Source: Bacteroidales bacterium M5 (lineage in GTDB: Bacteria > Bacteroidota > Bacteroidia > Bacteroidales > Muribaculaceae). Taken from it: DNA of 64,000 nt. Shown here piece by piece: positions 9,421 through 17,075 of this stretch (position 1 is its first letter; each line of letters begins with the position of its first letter). Under the pieces are notes generated by a model. That model ran no database searches. It worked only from the letters and a program-made list of their open reading frames with translations, and was not told the DNA's origin. The stretch spans positions 1-64,000 of the forward strand of contig LUJP01000080.1 in assembly GCA_001689535.1 (NCBI GenBank), written 5' to 3'. The position numbers were made by a program, and so were the translations under genes.

Positions 9421-9596
9421 TCCCTGCCGGAGAGAGCGGAGGTGCTGCAAATACTTTTCATGTACCATCGGGTCAATGGGAAAAACGCAACGGGCAGACC
9501 CGACACCGCGCATAAGCGCATACGGCAAAGTCCCGATAAAGGAAGCATCAATAATCACCATGCAGCAACCGTTTACTCCCCGGCGGGGTTATTTTT
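9421..9596 (+). ncRNA. Structured RNA candidate, 6S-RNA-like
   Basis: About 176 nt that fold end to end. The closing stem pairs 9422-9430 with 9580-9588 (nine pairs, one G-U) and is followed by ttattttt, a terminator-like tail. Further in, gctgca (9444-9449) pairs with tgcagc (9561-9566), with a short cgg/ccg step between. The apical part has tcgggtc/gacccga (9468-9474 with 9497-9503) and gcgc-ataa-gcgc (9508-9519); atcggg could alternatively pair with cccgat (9532-9537). A rod with closing stem, internal bubbles and 170-200 nt length is the architecture of 6S RNA, which sequesters RNA polymerase. Family assignment is inference; a leader element of the next gene is the alternative, but a separate promoter lies between. 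Confidence 0.55.
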
Positions 9597-9669
9597 AATG
9601 GGCCTTATGCCTCTGTGGATTTTTTAATTATACATATATAATAACTTTTCTTTCAGAACTGCAGCCGGA

Positions 9670-9677
9670 TATATTTG
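9670..9677 (+). promoter_or_regulatory. -7 box TATATTTG before the PTPS-like gene
   Basis: Matches TAnnTTTG, 76 bp before the ATG at 9753, with a weak TTTC near the -33 position. Its location after the hairpin RNA argues that the two are separate transcripts. Confidence 0.6.
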
Positions 9678-9752
9678 TTTTATCCATACGGAGAAAGTCG
9701 AAAGACCGATTTCCGTAATATTAAATATCACTTATATCTTACCTTTTTATTT

Positions 9753-10319
9753 ATGAAAAGTATCACTACATTCACTCTGCAGTATGCCCATCGTTTCTAC
9801 GGTTTCAAGGGCGAAGCGCAGTATCTTCACGGACACACCGGCACCCTTACAATCGAAGTCGAGGACACTATCAGCATGGGGGTCAACATGGTCTTCCCGT
9901 GTAACGAAATAAAAAAGACCGCATGGGAGTTGCTCAAGAACTTCGACCACGCACTGGTGCTCCGCCAGGACGATCCGCTTCTACCCGCCATCATCGGCGT
10001 CTACGAAAAGCAGGGCATAAAGGACGGCCATCCCCAAAATCTACTCAAAGGACCGGCTTTCAATACCGAACTCGCCGTAGCCTATCCCGACGCACGCCTG
10101 GTAGTGACGAAGGAAACAATGACAGTTGAAGGTATGATAAAGATTGTCTATAACTTACTGAAGGACAAACTGAATATCTGCAAGATAACTTTCACCAGCG
10201 GTGACAATGCCGCCTCTCAGGAGTATCAGCCCGGAGGAACCATAGAGCGCTGTCCGCTATGCGGTATAGCACTTGACGAGCAGGGTGTCTGCCCCAAATG
10301 CGGCTATAAGAAGAAATAA
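9753..10319 (+). CDS. 6-pyruvoyltetrahydropterin synthase/QueD-like protein with zinc ribbon, catalytic Cys absent
   Basis: A 188-residue protein with the T-fold of PTPS/QueD. Zinc-ligand histidines are visible in QYAHRFYG and YLHGHTG, and FDHAL is present. In QueD and PTPS a catalytic Cys sits just before the HGH motif (C-x-x-x-HGH); here that segment is GEAQYLHGH, with Ala. The last 25 residues form a CPLC...CPKCG zinc ribbon not found in standard QueD. It is probably a divergent pterin or deazapurine-pathway enzyme with changed chemistry. An upstream in-frame start (9675) overlaps the promoter and is rejected. Confidence 0.78.
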   Translation: MKSITTFTLQYAHRFYGFKGEAQYLHGHTGTLTIEVEDTISMGVNMVFPCNEIKKTAWELLKNFDHALVLRQDDPLLPAIIGVYEKQGIKDGHPQNLLKGPAFNTELAVAYPDARLVVTKETMTVEGMIKIVYNLLKDKLNICKITFTSGDNAASQEYQPGGTIERCPLCGIALDEQGVCPKCGYKKK

Positions 10320-10351
10320 TGGCGCGATTCCTGTAGAGCATCAATTTTATA

Positions 10352-10386
10352 ATGCCCGGTCTCATAACTGATTCCGGGCATTTTTC
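10352..10386 (+). terminator. Rho-independent terminator
   Basis: atgcccgg (10352-10359) pairs with ccgggcat (10374-10381) followed by five T, 32 bp after the PTPS-like stop. Confidence 0.85.
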
Positions 10387-10469
10387 CGTAGTTTCAGAGA
10401 TATTTGTAAGAATTATCAGGATGGAATGATAATATAACGAAGCGCCGGCAACTGACAGAGATTATGTTG

Positions 10470-10477
10470 TATCTTTG
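10470..10477 (+). promoter_or_regulatory. -7 box TATCTTTG of the orphan gene
   Basis: Consensus -7 box followed by gcaac, 29 bp before the ATG at 10507; no convincing -33 TTTG. Confidence 0.7.
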
Positions 10478-10506
10478 CAACATAATATCCCTTTTGATCT
10501 ATCATC

Positions 10507-11514
10507 ATGAATAAAGAATATTCAGTTGTCAACCGGATTTTAGAGATAAACGAGCTGAACGAACTTAAGGCATATCTCTCTGAATTACCGGACATTGATA
10601 GCGTGCGGACCAATCTGTTAGACGAGTTTCTAAAGTATGCCCGATATTCGAATGTCACGGAGTGGAACCGGGCTGTCAGGCTGTGCGAATGTCTGGCAAT
10701 TGTCGGATGGGGTGAGCATGAGGGACTTGAAGCTGTAAAGACATCCTATTTCAACGGAAATCCCAACACTTTTTTCATCAACCGATACGGCCAACCCCGT
10801 TTCCGCGATGCCGTGTGGTCGAAACGGAAAGAGGGTCTGGCCATTGACGGCAATCTTACATTTTTCCATAAAAGCGTAGATGCTCCGTCGATGACGTGCG
10901 AATCTATATACGGAACAGGCGTGGCACAGGATATAGGATTGTGCAGTCAAAGAAACTGGATACCTAAGAATCCGATAGGTATCACGCGCGGACTCGCCAA
11001 CTGCTATGAGAACTCAAAATCCGTGATAGATAGCATGGAGACCAAACTGAAAGGTGCTCTCCACCGCCGAATGCGGCCGGAACTTTATGGCAATTCGCTC
11101 GACATGATACTCATCACTTGTTCCTTCAGTTTCTGTGACGGTCCACATTGCAAGACAAACTATATCATTGCTGATGAAGCCAGGAAACTGAAACAGAAAG
11201 ATTTTTATCCGGCATTGCTCGAGATGTTTTCTGAGAAAGAGATAGAAGCCAACGGATATTTCCTCAGAAACCGCTTTACATACGGACCGTTCAGACACGA
11301 AACGGGACTTGTTCGCGTCGGTATCGTATTTGAAAAAGAATTCAGTCTGTTGTCACATCAGATACAGAAAGAGACTCTGAGCAGATATCTCCTTGAGGCT
11401 GTGGAGCATGTCTCTGCGCGTTTAGCACGGAAATTAGACTATGACTTTGCCTTGATGATACAGGATTTTAAGGCGGTGCTGGAGGACTGGTGCCAGTGCA
11501 AGGATTCTTTATAG
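10507..11514 (+). CDS. Unrecognised 335-aa protein
   Basis: I do not recognise this protein. It is soluble, without signal peptide or membrane segment. The N-terminal 60 residues are leucine-rich and helical. The middle has Trp/Arg/Asn-rich stretches (RYGQPRFRDAVWSKRKEGL, RNWIPKNPIGITRGLANCY) and a cysteine cluster CSFSFCDGPHCK near residue 205. The C-terminal 60 residues look helical. It has its own promoter, a terminator on its left and a convergent gene on its right, so it is a single-gene cargo. Its base composition looks more AT-rich than its neighbours, which hints at transfer. The long clean frame makes it a real gene; no function is proposed. Confidence 0.8.
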   Translation: MNKEYSVVNRILEINELNELKAYLSELPDIDSVRTNLLDEFLKYARYSNVTEWNRAVRLCECLAIVGWGEHEGLEAVKTSYFNGNPNTFFINRYGQPRFRDAVWSKRKEGLAIDGNLTFFHKSVDAPSMTCESIYGTGVAQDIGLCSQRNWIPKNPIGITRGLANCYENSKSVIDSMETKLKGALHRRMRPELYGNSLDMILITCSFSFCDGPHCKTNYIIADEARKLKQKDFYPALLEMFSEKEIEANGYFLRNRFTYGPFRHETGLVRVGIVFEKEFSLLSHQIQKETLSRYLLEAVEHVSARLARKLDYDFALMIQDFKAVLEDWCQCKDSL

Positions 11515-11546
11515 AACATCGTTAACTCCTGTCATCAACAAAATAC

Positions 11547-12566
11547 TCAACAAAGACGGGAAAAAGTCTTGCGGCCGCGGAGGAAGAACTGCAGGAGGAT
11601 GTTGGGGCGGCAAGGCGCGGTGTGGAGAAGGTCATCAGATGGAAAGGACTTGTAGGCCCTGCGCATGATGCGGAAATCATTGTGGGCCTTCAGTATGGCT
11701 TTCGCATTGCCGAAATGGCCGGTGGCAATGAATTTCGCCCAGGCAACGGTATCGAGCAAGCGCCTTCTCAGCAGAGTTCGTCCGCGCGAGGAATCAGGCA
11801 GATTCTTATAAAGCATCAGCAAATTGTTGCGGAAGTTTAGATAGGTCTTGCGGGGATTGGAGGCATCGAGACTGCCACCCCCGAGATGATACACCACTCC
11901 CTGCGGGACGGCCGCAATCTTCCATCCGGCAAGCTGCATTCGCCAGCAGAGGTCAATCTCCTCCATGTGGGCGAAAAACTGTGGGTCGAGACCACCAAGC
12001 GCATTATACGCTTCGGTTCTCACCATCATGGCGGCTCCGGTGGCCCAGAACACCTCAGCGGGCTCGTCATACTGTCCGCGATCAGTTTCCACCTCGGTGA
12101 ATATCCGTCCGCGGCAATACGGGAACCCGTTTCGGTCTATATATCCCCCCGCAGCGCCGGCATATTCAAACTTCTCCGGATGGCGGTATGCTCTGATTTT
12201 AGGCTGACACGCCCCCACCTGAGGATGACTCTGCATATAGTTGTAGAGCGGTGTCAGCCAGTCGTCCTTTACTTCCACATCAGAGTTAAGAAGCACGGTA
12301 TAAGGCTCGGCAACCTGCGCCAGGGCCTTGTTATACCCTCCCGCAAAACCGTAATTTTCAGGAAAACGCACCACCTCCACTTCAGGGAAATCACTCAGCA
12401 GAAGCTCCAGCGAACCGTCGCTGCTGCCATTGTCGGCCACTATCACTCTCGCCAGAGGCCGGGGGGTGAAACGCACTACCGACGGTAGAAATTCCTTGAG
12501 AAGCTTGCGGCCGTTCCAGTTTAGTATGATTACGGCTACCTGAGGTATATCAATCTCCTGATTCAT
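11547..12566 (-). CDS. Family 2 glycosyltransferase (rhamnosyltransferase-like)
   Basis: A 339-residue GT-A enzyme of the WcaA/WbbL type. It has IILNWNGRKLL at the N-terminus, VADNGSSDGS, FPENYGFAGGYNKAL, and the metal-binding LLNSDVEV (DXD-like) within the first 110 residues, then the acceptor-side GGLDPQFFAHMEEIDLCWR. No membrane anchor. It would add a sugar to a surface polysaccharide or lipid A core from an NDP-sugar. Its start lies inside the acyltransferase gene (17-bp overlap), so it is translationally coupled as the third gene of a mtaB - acyltransferase - GT2 operon. Confidence 0.9.
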   Translation of the reverse strand: MNQEIDIPQVAVIILNWNGRKLLKEFLPSVVRFTPRPLARVIVADNGSSDGSLELLLSDFPEVEVVRFPENYGFAGGYNKALAQVAEPYTVLLNSDVEVKDDWLTPLYNYMQSHPQVGACQPKIRAYRHPEKFEYAGAAGGYIDRNGFPYCRGRIFTEVETDRGQYDEPAEVFWATGAAMMVRTEAYNALGGLDPQFFAHMEEIDLCWRMQLAGWKIAAVPQGVVYHLGGGSLDASNPRKTYLNFRNNLLMLYKNLPDSSRGRTLLRRRLLDTVAWAKFIATGHFGNAKAILKAHNDFRIMRRAYKSFPSDDLLHTAPCRPNILLQFFLRGRKTFSRLC

Positions 12567-13497
12567 CGTTCAAAGGCTTTTGGGGTAGGACCACGGGGTT
12601 GCGCCATCTCTTGTGGCTCCAGAGCCAAATGGCGGGATTGCGCTCAATAGTATGCTGAAGCACCCCGGCATATCGCTCGGTCAGTTCCATCGGTTCAAGC
12701 ACCGAAGCGTCATCGGCGAGCAGTCGCATTTTAATCTTGTAATGCCCACGCGATAACTTGTACATATCCATATAAACAGCAGCCATGCCGAGTTTCCGGG
12801 CGAGCGTCTCCGTGCCGGTAATCATGGCCGTGGGACGGCCGAGGAAAAGCATGGGATGAGTGGGATCGCCATGGCTCGGCTTCTGGTCGCTCATGAAACC
12901 GCACACGGCCAGACGGCCGTCGCGACGCAGGCTAAGGAGGTCGCGGAGCACGCTCCGCTTCTGATACGATACCGAGTCGAAACGCGAACGCAGACGAAGG
13001 AAATAAGCGTCGAACCATTTGTTCTTAAGCGGACGGTACACCTGCGAGAACTCCACCCGTGCGTCATCGCGGTAGCGCGACCACAGCGTGATAGAAGTGG
13101 CCCACTCCCAGTTGAAACAGTGAGCAAAATAACACACTATCGACTTGTCTGAAGCCAACAGACGGTCTACAACGTCGACATCCTCGAACTTGAAGCGCTT
13201 CAGCACCTCACTGTCGCTTATATGATTCAGTTTCACCGTCTCCACGAAGTAGTCCGTGAGGTTCAGGTAAAACTCTTTCTCTATGCGCCGCAATTCGGCA
13301 CGGGATTTTCCGGGAAAGGTATCGGCAAGATTTCCTCTCACGACTTTAAGCCGGTAGCGTGCAACGCGATGCGTCACAAAGCACATGACATCGGAAAGGA
13401 AGTACAGTACCCTGAAAGGCATTCTTGACAGCGTCCACAGCAGTGCACTCAGCGCGCCGTGGCCTATCGTGGCGAGGAAACCGTCATTCCGAGCCAT
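12550..13497 (-). CDS. Lipid A acyltransferase, LpxL/HtrB family
   Basis: A 315-residue inner-membrane protein. The N-terminal hydrophobic segment (about 10-40) is followed by the catalytic H-x4-E pair in FAHCFNWEWA, and by the FMSDQKPSHGD and RLARKLG-type segments of the family, ending in IWLWSHKRW, which matches the conserved (W)xHxRW. It transfers an acyl chain from acyl-ACP to lipid A precursors. Bacteroidales usually carry one such gene, consistent with their penta-acylated lipid A. The start shares one base with the mtaB stop (TAATG). Confidence 0.9.
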   Translation of the reverse strand: MARNDGFLATIGHGALSALLWTLSRMPFRVLYFLSDVMCFVTHRVARYRLKVVRGNLADTFPGKSRAELRRIEKEFYLNLTDYFVETVKLNHISDSEVLKRFKFEDVDVVDRLLASDKSIVCYFAHCFNWEWATSITLWSRYRDDARVEFSQVYRPLKNKWFDAYFLRLRSRFDSVSYQKRSVLRDLLSLRRDGRLAVCGFMSDQKPSHGDPTHPMLFLGRPTAMITGTETLARKLGMAAVYMDMYKLSRGHYKIKMRLLADDASVLEPMELTERYAGVLQHTIERNPAIWLWSHKRWRNPVVLPQKPLNDESGD

Positions 13498-14813
13498 TAT
13501 CCTACCACCTCCCCTCTTATCTCTTCACCGAGATTCTCGAGCAGACGCACCGGAACAATCCGGTTGTCAAGCGAGGCATCGGCCGGAAGGCTCACCCGAA
13601 GGTAATTATCGGTAAATCCGCCCATGGTATCGCCTTTTGCGCGGTGCTCCACCAGGACGGGACGCACTGTGCCTATGAAACTGTCGATAAATTCCTTGAG
13701 CTTACGATCTGAAATATCGAGCATGGTGTGCGCGCGCAGATGTTTGTCGTGCTGACTCACAACGTGGTCTATATCGGTGAGCGCGCGCGTGCCGGGACGT
13801 TCTGAATAAGGAAACACATGCAGACGCGATATGGCAAGCGAGTCCACAAAATCACGCGAGGCGGCAAACTCCTCGGGCGTCTCCCCGCGCGCACCCACTA
13901 TCAGGTCAACGCCTATAAATGCATACGGCATCACCTCGCGTATGGTCTCCACCCTGTGGCGGAAAACTGAAGTGCCGTAGCGTCGGCGCATGAGCTGAAG
14001 CACGGCATCCGACCCGCTCTGCAGCGGTATATGGAAATGAGGCATGAAGGCCCGCGAACCGGCCACCCATTCTATCATCTCGTCAGTGAGCAGATTAGGC
14101 TCTATCGAAGATATACGGTAACGCTCTATGCCCTCCACCTGGTCAAGAGCGCGCATGAGGTCAAAAAATGTATCGCTACGCCCTTTTCCGAAATCACCGA
14201 TATTCACACCGGTTATCACTATTTCCCGCCCTCCTTCAGCTGCGGCGCCCGAGGCCTGCGCCACGAGAGTGTCAATTGTGGCTGACCGGCTTCGTCCGCG
14301 GGCATACGGGATGGTGCAGTAGGAGCAGAAATAATCGCATCCGTCCTGAACCTTGAGGAAAAAACGGGTGCGGTCGCCGCGCGCGCACGACGGCGAGAAA
14401 CTCCGTATGTCCTTCACCGGCGTATGGAGCACAACCGACTCCCTGCGGTCAAGCCAGCGCTCGATGGCATCGGCTATCTCGAGCTTGCGGTCGTTTCCGG
14501 CCACAATCACCACTCCCGGCATATTCTCTATGTCCGGAGCCTTGAGCTGTGCGTAACAGCCCGTGACCACAATCGCGGCGCGGGGATAGCGGCGGTTGAA
14601 CGCCCGGATGGTCTGGCGGCACTTCTTGTCGGCAAGTTCAGTCACCGAACATGTGTTGACCACGATGATATCAGGCGTCTCGTCTTCACGTGCCCTGATG
14701 ATTCCACGCTCGGCAAGCATCTTGGCCACCGTGGATGTCTCGGCGAAATTGAGCTTGCATCCAAAAGTGTGGAAAAGTGCCTTACGGTCGGAAAACGTGG
14801 ATTTATCTATCAT
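13497..14813 (-). CDS. mtaB: tRNA t6A37 methylthiotransferase
   Basis: A 438-residue radical-SAM enzyme that converts t6A37 of tRNA to ms2t6A. The N-terminal UPF0004 domain has its three cysteines in FGCKLN, NTCSVTE and TGCYAQ. The radical SAM cluster motif is DGCDYFCSYCTIPYARG (C-x3-C-x2-C). A TRAM-like beta domain occupies the last 65 residues. HTFGCKLN distinguishes the MtaB/CDKAL1 group from MiaB. It is the first gene of the operon; the TATCTTTG box on the minus strand (14834-14841) lies 21 bp upstream of the start. Confidence 0.94.
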   Translation of the reverse strand: MIDKSTFSDRKALFHTFGCKLNFAETSTVAKMLAERGIIRAREDETPDIIVVNTCSVTELADKKCRQTIRAFNRRYPRAAIVVTGCYAQLKAPDIENMPGVVIVAGNDRKLEIADAIERWLDRRESVVLHTPVKDIRSFSPSCARGDRTRFFLKVQDGCDYFCSYCTIPYARGRSRSATIDTLVAQASGAAAEGGREIVITGVNIGDFGKGRSDTFFDLMRALDQVEGIERYRISSIEPNLLTDEMIEWVAGSRAFMPHFHIPLQSGSDAVLQLMRRRYGTSVFRHRVETIREVMPYAFIGVDLIVGARGETPEEFAASRDFVDSLAISRLHVFPYSERPGTRALTDIDHVVSQHDKHLRAHTMLDISDRKLKEFIDSFIGTVRPVLVEHRAKGDTMGGFTDNYLRVSLPADASLDNRIVPVRLLENLGEEIRGEVVG

Positions 14814-14833
14814 AATTTATGGCTTTTGGTGTG

Positions 14834-14841
14834 CAAAGATA
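14834..14841 (-). promoter_or_regulatory. mtaB operon promoter, -7 box TATCTTTG
   Basis: Reverse complement of caaagata; 20 bp upstream of the mtaB start, forming a divergent promoter pair with the box at 14874. Confidence 0.75.
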
Positions 14842-14873
14842 CGAGATAATTTCGGGGAGTGAAAGTAAAACAA

Positions 14874-14881
14874 TATCTTTG
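14874..14881 (+). promoter_or_regulatory. Acyl-CoA synthetase promoter, -7 box TATCTTTG
   Basis: Exact -7 consensus followed by cagtgc; leaves a leader of about 135 nt before the ATG at 15024. Confidence 0.7.
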
Positions 14882-15023
14882 CAGTGCGCCCGTAATTACA
14901 AATAGTCGGGTTCCGTGCAACCAATCTCCCGCTTCAAGTGTATTAATAAATAATCCCCAAGCACTACGGAGACAGCATCTCCGCTATTGAAACAACTTAC
15001 CAAACAAGCAAACTACCATAACC

Positions 15024-16688
15024 ATGCTTAATGAAGACCTGCTGAACATATTTGCCCAGAGCTTCCGATACAACTGGGAACTTCCGGCCCTCCAGGATTA
15101 TGGCTCCTCATCCGTGCTCACCTACGGCGACCTCGCCCGACGAATAGCGCGCACCCATATCTTTTTCCGTCTCAATGGCGTGAAGCCCGGAGCAAAAATA
15201 GCCGTCATGGGCAAAAACAGCGTCTCATGGATTGTGAGCTATATGGCCACCGTAACCTACGGGGCGGTTGTGGTCCCGATTCTCCACGATTTCAACCCTC
15301 AGGACGCGCAGCACATCATAAACCACAGCGACACTTCGATGCTCTTCGTTCAGGATTATATATGGGAGCATTTCGACCCCGAGCAGCTGCCCGGCGTAAA
15401 AGTGGCCATGTCACTTGACACCAACGAAATCCTCATGGAAAAGGAATCCGAGAAGGGAAAAGCGAAAAAAGCCATGGAAAAAGTCGTAGCCGAGTTCAAC
15501 CGCAAATATCCCAAAGGATTCAACCGCGAGGACGTGGCCTACATGCATTTCAGCCCCGACACACTCGCTGAAATCAACTATACTTCCGGAACCACAGGCT
15601 TCTCCAAGGGAGTTATGCTCACCCTCAACAATCTCTGCGGCAACGTGGTATACGGCTTAAACTCCGGACTGCAGCACCGCAAGGGACGCTGCCTGGCATT
15701 TCTGCCTCTGGCACACACCTACGGCTGTACGTTCGATATGCTCACCCAGCTCGCGGTGGGTGCTCTTGTAGTGACTTTCAACAAAGTTCCGTCGCCGCGC
15801 GTGCTCATGGCCGCGCTCGCCGAGGTGAAACCCACACTGGTTCTTTGCGTGCCCCTGATTCTTGAAAAGATATACCAGAAACAGATTCTACCGGTGATTT
15901 CCAAGCCCTCAATGCGCCGACTGATGGCCCTGCCTTTCATCAACAAAAAAGTCTACAAAAAAATACGCTCCAAACTCATGGAGGCGTTCGGCGGAGAGTT
16001 CAACCAGATAATTGTGGGCGGTGCGCCGCTCAATCCCGAAGTGGAGGCTTTTCTTTACAAAATCGACTTCCCCTTCGCGGTGGGCTACGGCATGACCGAG
16101 TGCGGGCCGCTTATCAGCTTCACCCCCTACCCTAATTTCATTCCCGGCTCTTCCGGCCGCACGCTGCGCGGACTGATGTTCTCAAAGGTTCTGAGCGATA
16201 ACGGCGCCATAATTCCGGGCGAAATCTGTGTGAAGGGCGAAAACGTGATGATGGGCTATTACAAAAACACCGAGGCTACGAAAGCCGTACTCGACAGCGA
16301 AGGCTGGCTACATACCGGCGACATGGGCACCATTGCCGATGCCGGCACCATCTTCATCCGCGGACGCTATAAGACCATGATTCTCTCGGCCAGCGGCCAG
16401 AATATCTACCCGGAGGAAATCGAGGCCAAACTCAACACAATGCCGTACGTGGCAGAGAGTCTCGTTCTCCAGCGCGGCAAGAAGATTGTGGCGATTGTCT
16501 ACCCCGACGTCGAGGCCATGGACAAAGCCCATCTCCGCCACGGAATGATGCCTGCAGTCATGGAAAAGGTGCGTCAGGAAGTGAACCGCCTCCTCGCCTC
16601 CTACGAGCAGATCAACGAAATCGAAGTGCGCAGCGAGGAATTCGAGAAGACCCCGAAGCGCTCCATAAAACGCTACCTCTACTCCTGA
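15024..16688 (+). CDS. Long-chain acyl-CoA synthetase (AMP-binding)
   Basis: A 554-residue ANL-superfamily adenylating enzyme. The P-loop is NYTSGTTGFSKGVMLT near residue 190; A5 is GYGMTECGPL near 353; the A7/A8 region has GWLHTGDMG and the hinge RGRYKTMI; A10 lysine lies in TPKRSIKRYLYS at the C-terminus. It activates fatty acids with ATP and CoA, probably at the cytosolic membrane face. Length is close to the short FadD group (550-600). It is monocistronic and divergent from the lipid A/mtaB operon. Confidence 0.92.
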   Translation: MLNEDLLNIFAQSFRYNWELPALQDYGSSSVLTYGDLARRIARTHIFFRLNGVKPGAKIAVMGKNSVSWIVSYMATVTYGAVVVPILHDFNPQDAQHIINHSDTSMLFVQDYIWEHFDPEQLPGVKVAMSLDTNEILMEKESEKGKAKKAMEKVVAEFNRKYPKGFNREDVAYMHFSPDTLAEINYTSGTTGFSKGVMLTLNNLCGNVVYGLNSGLQHRKGRCLAFLPLAHTYGCTFDMLTQLAVGALVVTFNKVPSPRVLMAALAEVKPTLVLCVPLILEKIYQKQILPVISKPSMRRLMALPFINKKVYKKIRSKLMEAFGGEFNQIIVGGAPLNPEVEAFLYKIDFPFAVGYGMTECGPLISFTPYPNFIPGSSGRTLRGLMFSKVLSDNGAIIPGEICVKGENVMMGYYKNTEATKAVLDSEGWLHTGDMGTIADAGTIFIRGRYKTMILSASGQNIYPEEIEAKLNTMPYVAESLVLQRGKKIVAIVYPDVEAMDKAHLRHGMMPAVMEKVRQEVNRLLASYEQINEIEVRSEEFEKTPKRSIKRYLYS

Positions 16689-17009
16689 CATGGAGCCTTG
16701 CACTGGGAAGGTCTGCCTCCGGCCGTCCTTATCTCAGCAAAGCCGCCACCAGTACTTAGGCACTCCCGAAAATTCGGGAAGTATTGCAAAACTCAATTTA
16801 CCGATCATATTGTAGGGATGCACGCTCGTGCAACCTCTGGCAATCAATGCCGTGGAGGCGGATGCTCCATGGAACATCCCTACAATTCGTTGTGCTATAA
16901 CACTTTCCCGTGTTATTTTAAAAATTCTTTTAATTGTCGCTGCGAAGCGATTCCCGTTTTTTGTCAAATCATGAACGGATTTTGTCAATTATGGAAACAC
17001 AAGTAGCTT
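16689..17009. other. Gene-free stretch with palindromic repeat and direct repeats
   Basis: Holds the palindromic element at 16809-16886 and two direct repeats beginning ttgtcaa at 16961 and 16982, one 21-bp step apart, ahead of the fucosidase promoter. Open frames here on both strands only run through the palindromes and are not genes. Confidence 0.7.
16809..16886. repeat. Composite palindromic repeat, copy 1
   Basis: A 78-bp element bounded by a perfect 12-bp inverted repeat, attgtagggatg (16809-16820) and catccctacaat (16875-16886). The left arm carries the palindrome tgcacgctcgtgca, the right arm the palindrome tccatgga. A related element at 58463-58542 has the same two palindromes in the same order, but the sequence between them (atcaatgc..gtgg.gg..cggat here) reads in the opposite direction there. 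No ORF. It resembles a REP/MITE-type dispersed element. Confidence 0.75.
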
Positions 17010-17017
17010 TAACTTTG
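17010..17017 (+). promoter_or_regulatory. Fucosidase promoter, -7 box TAACTTTG
   Basis: Matches TAnnTTTG, 59 bp before the start at 17076. The ttgtcaa direct repeat ends just upstream of it. Confidence 0.65.
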
Positions 17018-17075
17018 CAATCAAGGAAAACTGATACCGTCACAGCACAGAATAATTGAATAAAAAACTTTTGCT

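Noticed and set aside
9421..9596. Cobalamin, TPP, THF or preQ1 riboswitch, SRP RNA, RNase P or tmRNA identity for the structured RNA
   Set aside because: None of the conserved boxes of these classes (for example B12 box, GCTGAGA, GGAAGCAGCC-type SRP loop, tmRNA ends) is present.
16698..17006. 102-aa frame on + and 84-aa frame on - between the acyl-CoA synthetase and fucosidase
   Set aside because: Both run through the palindromic repeat and the promoter region and show no protein-like pattern.
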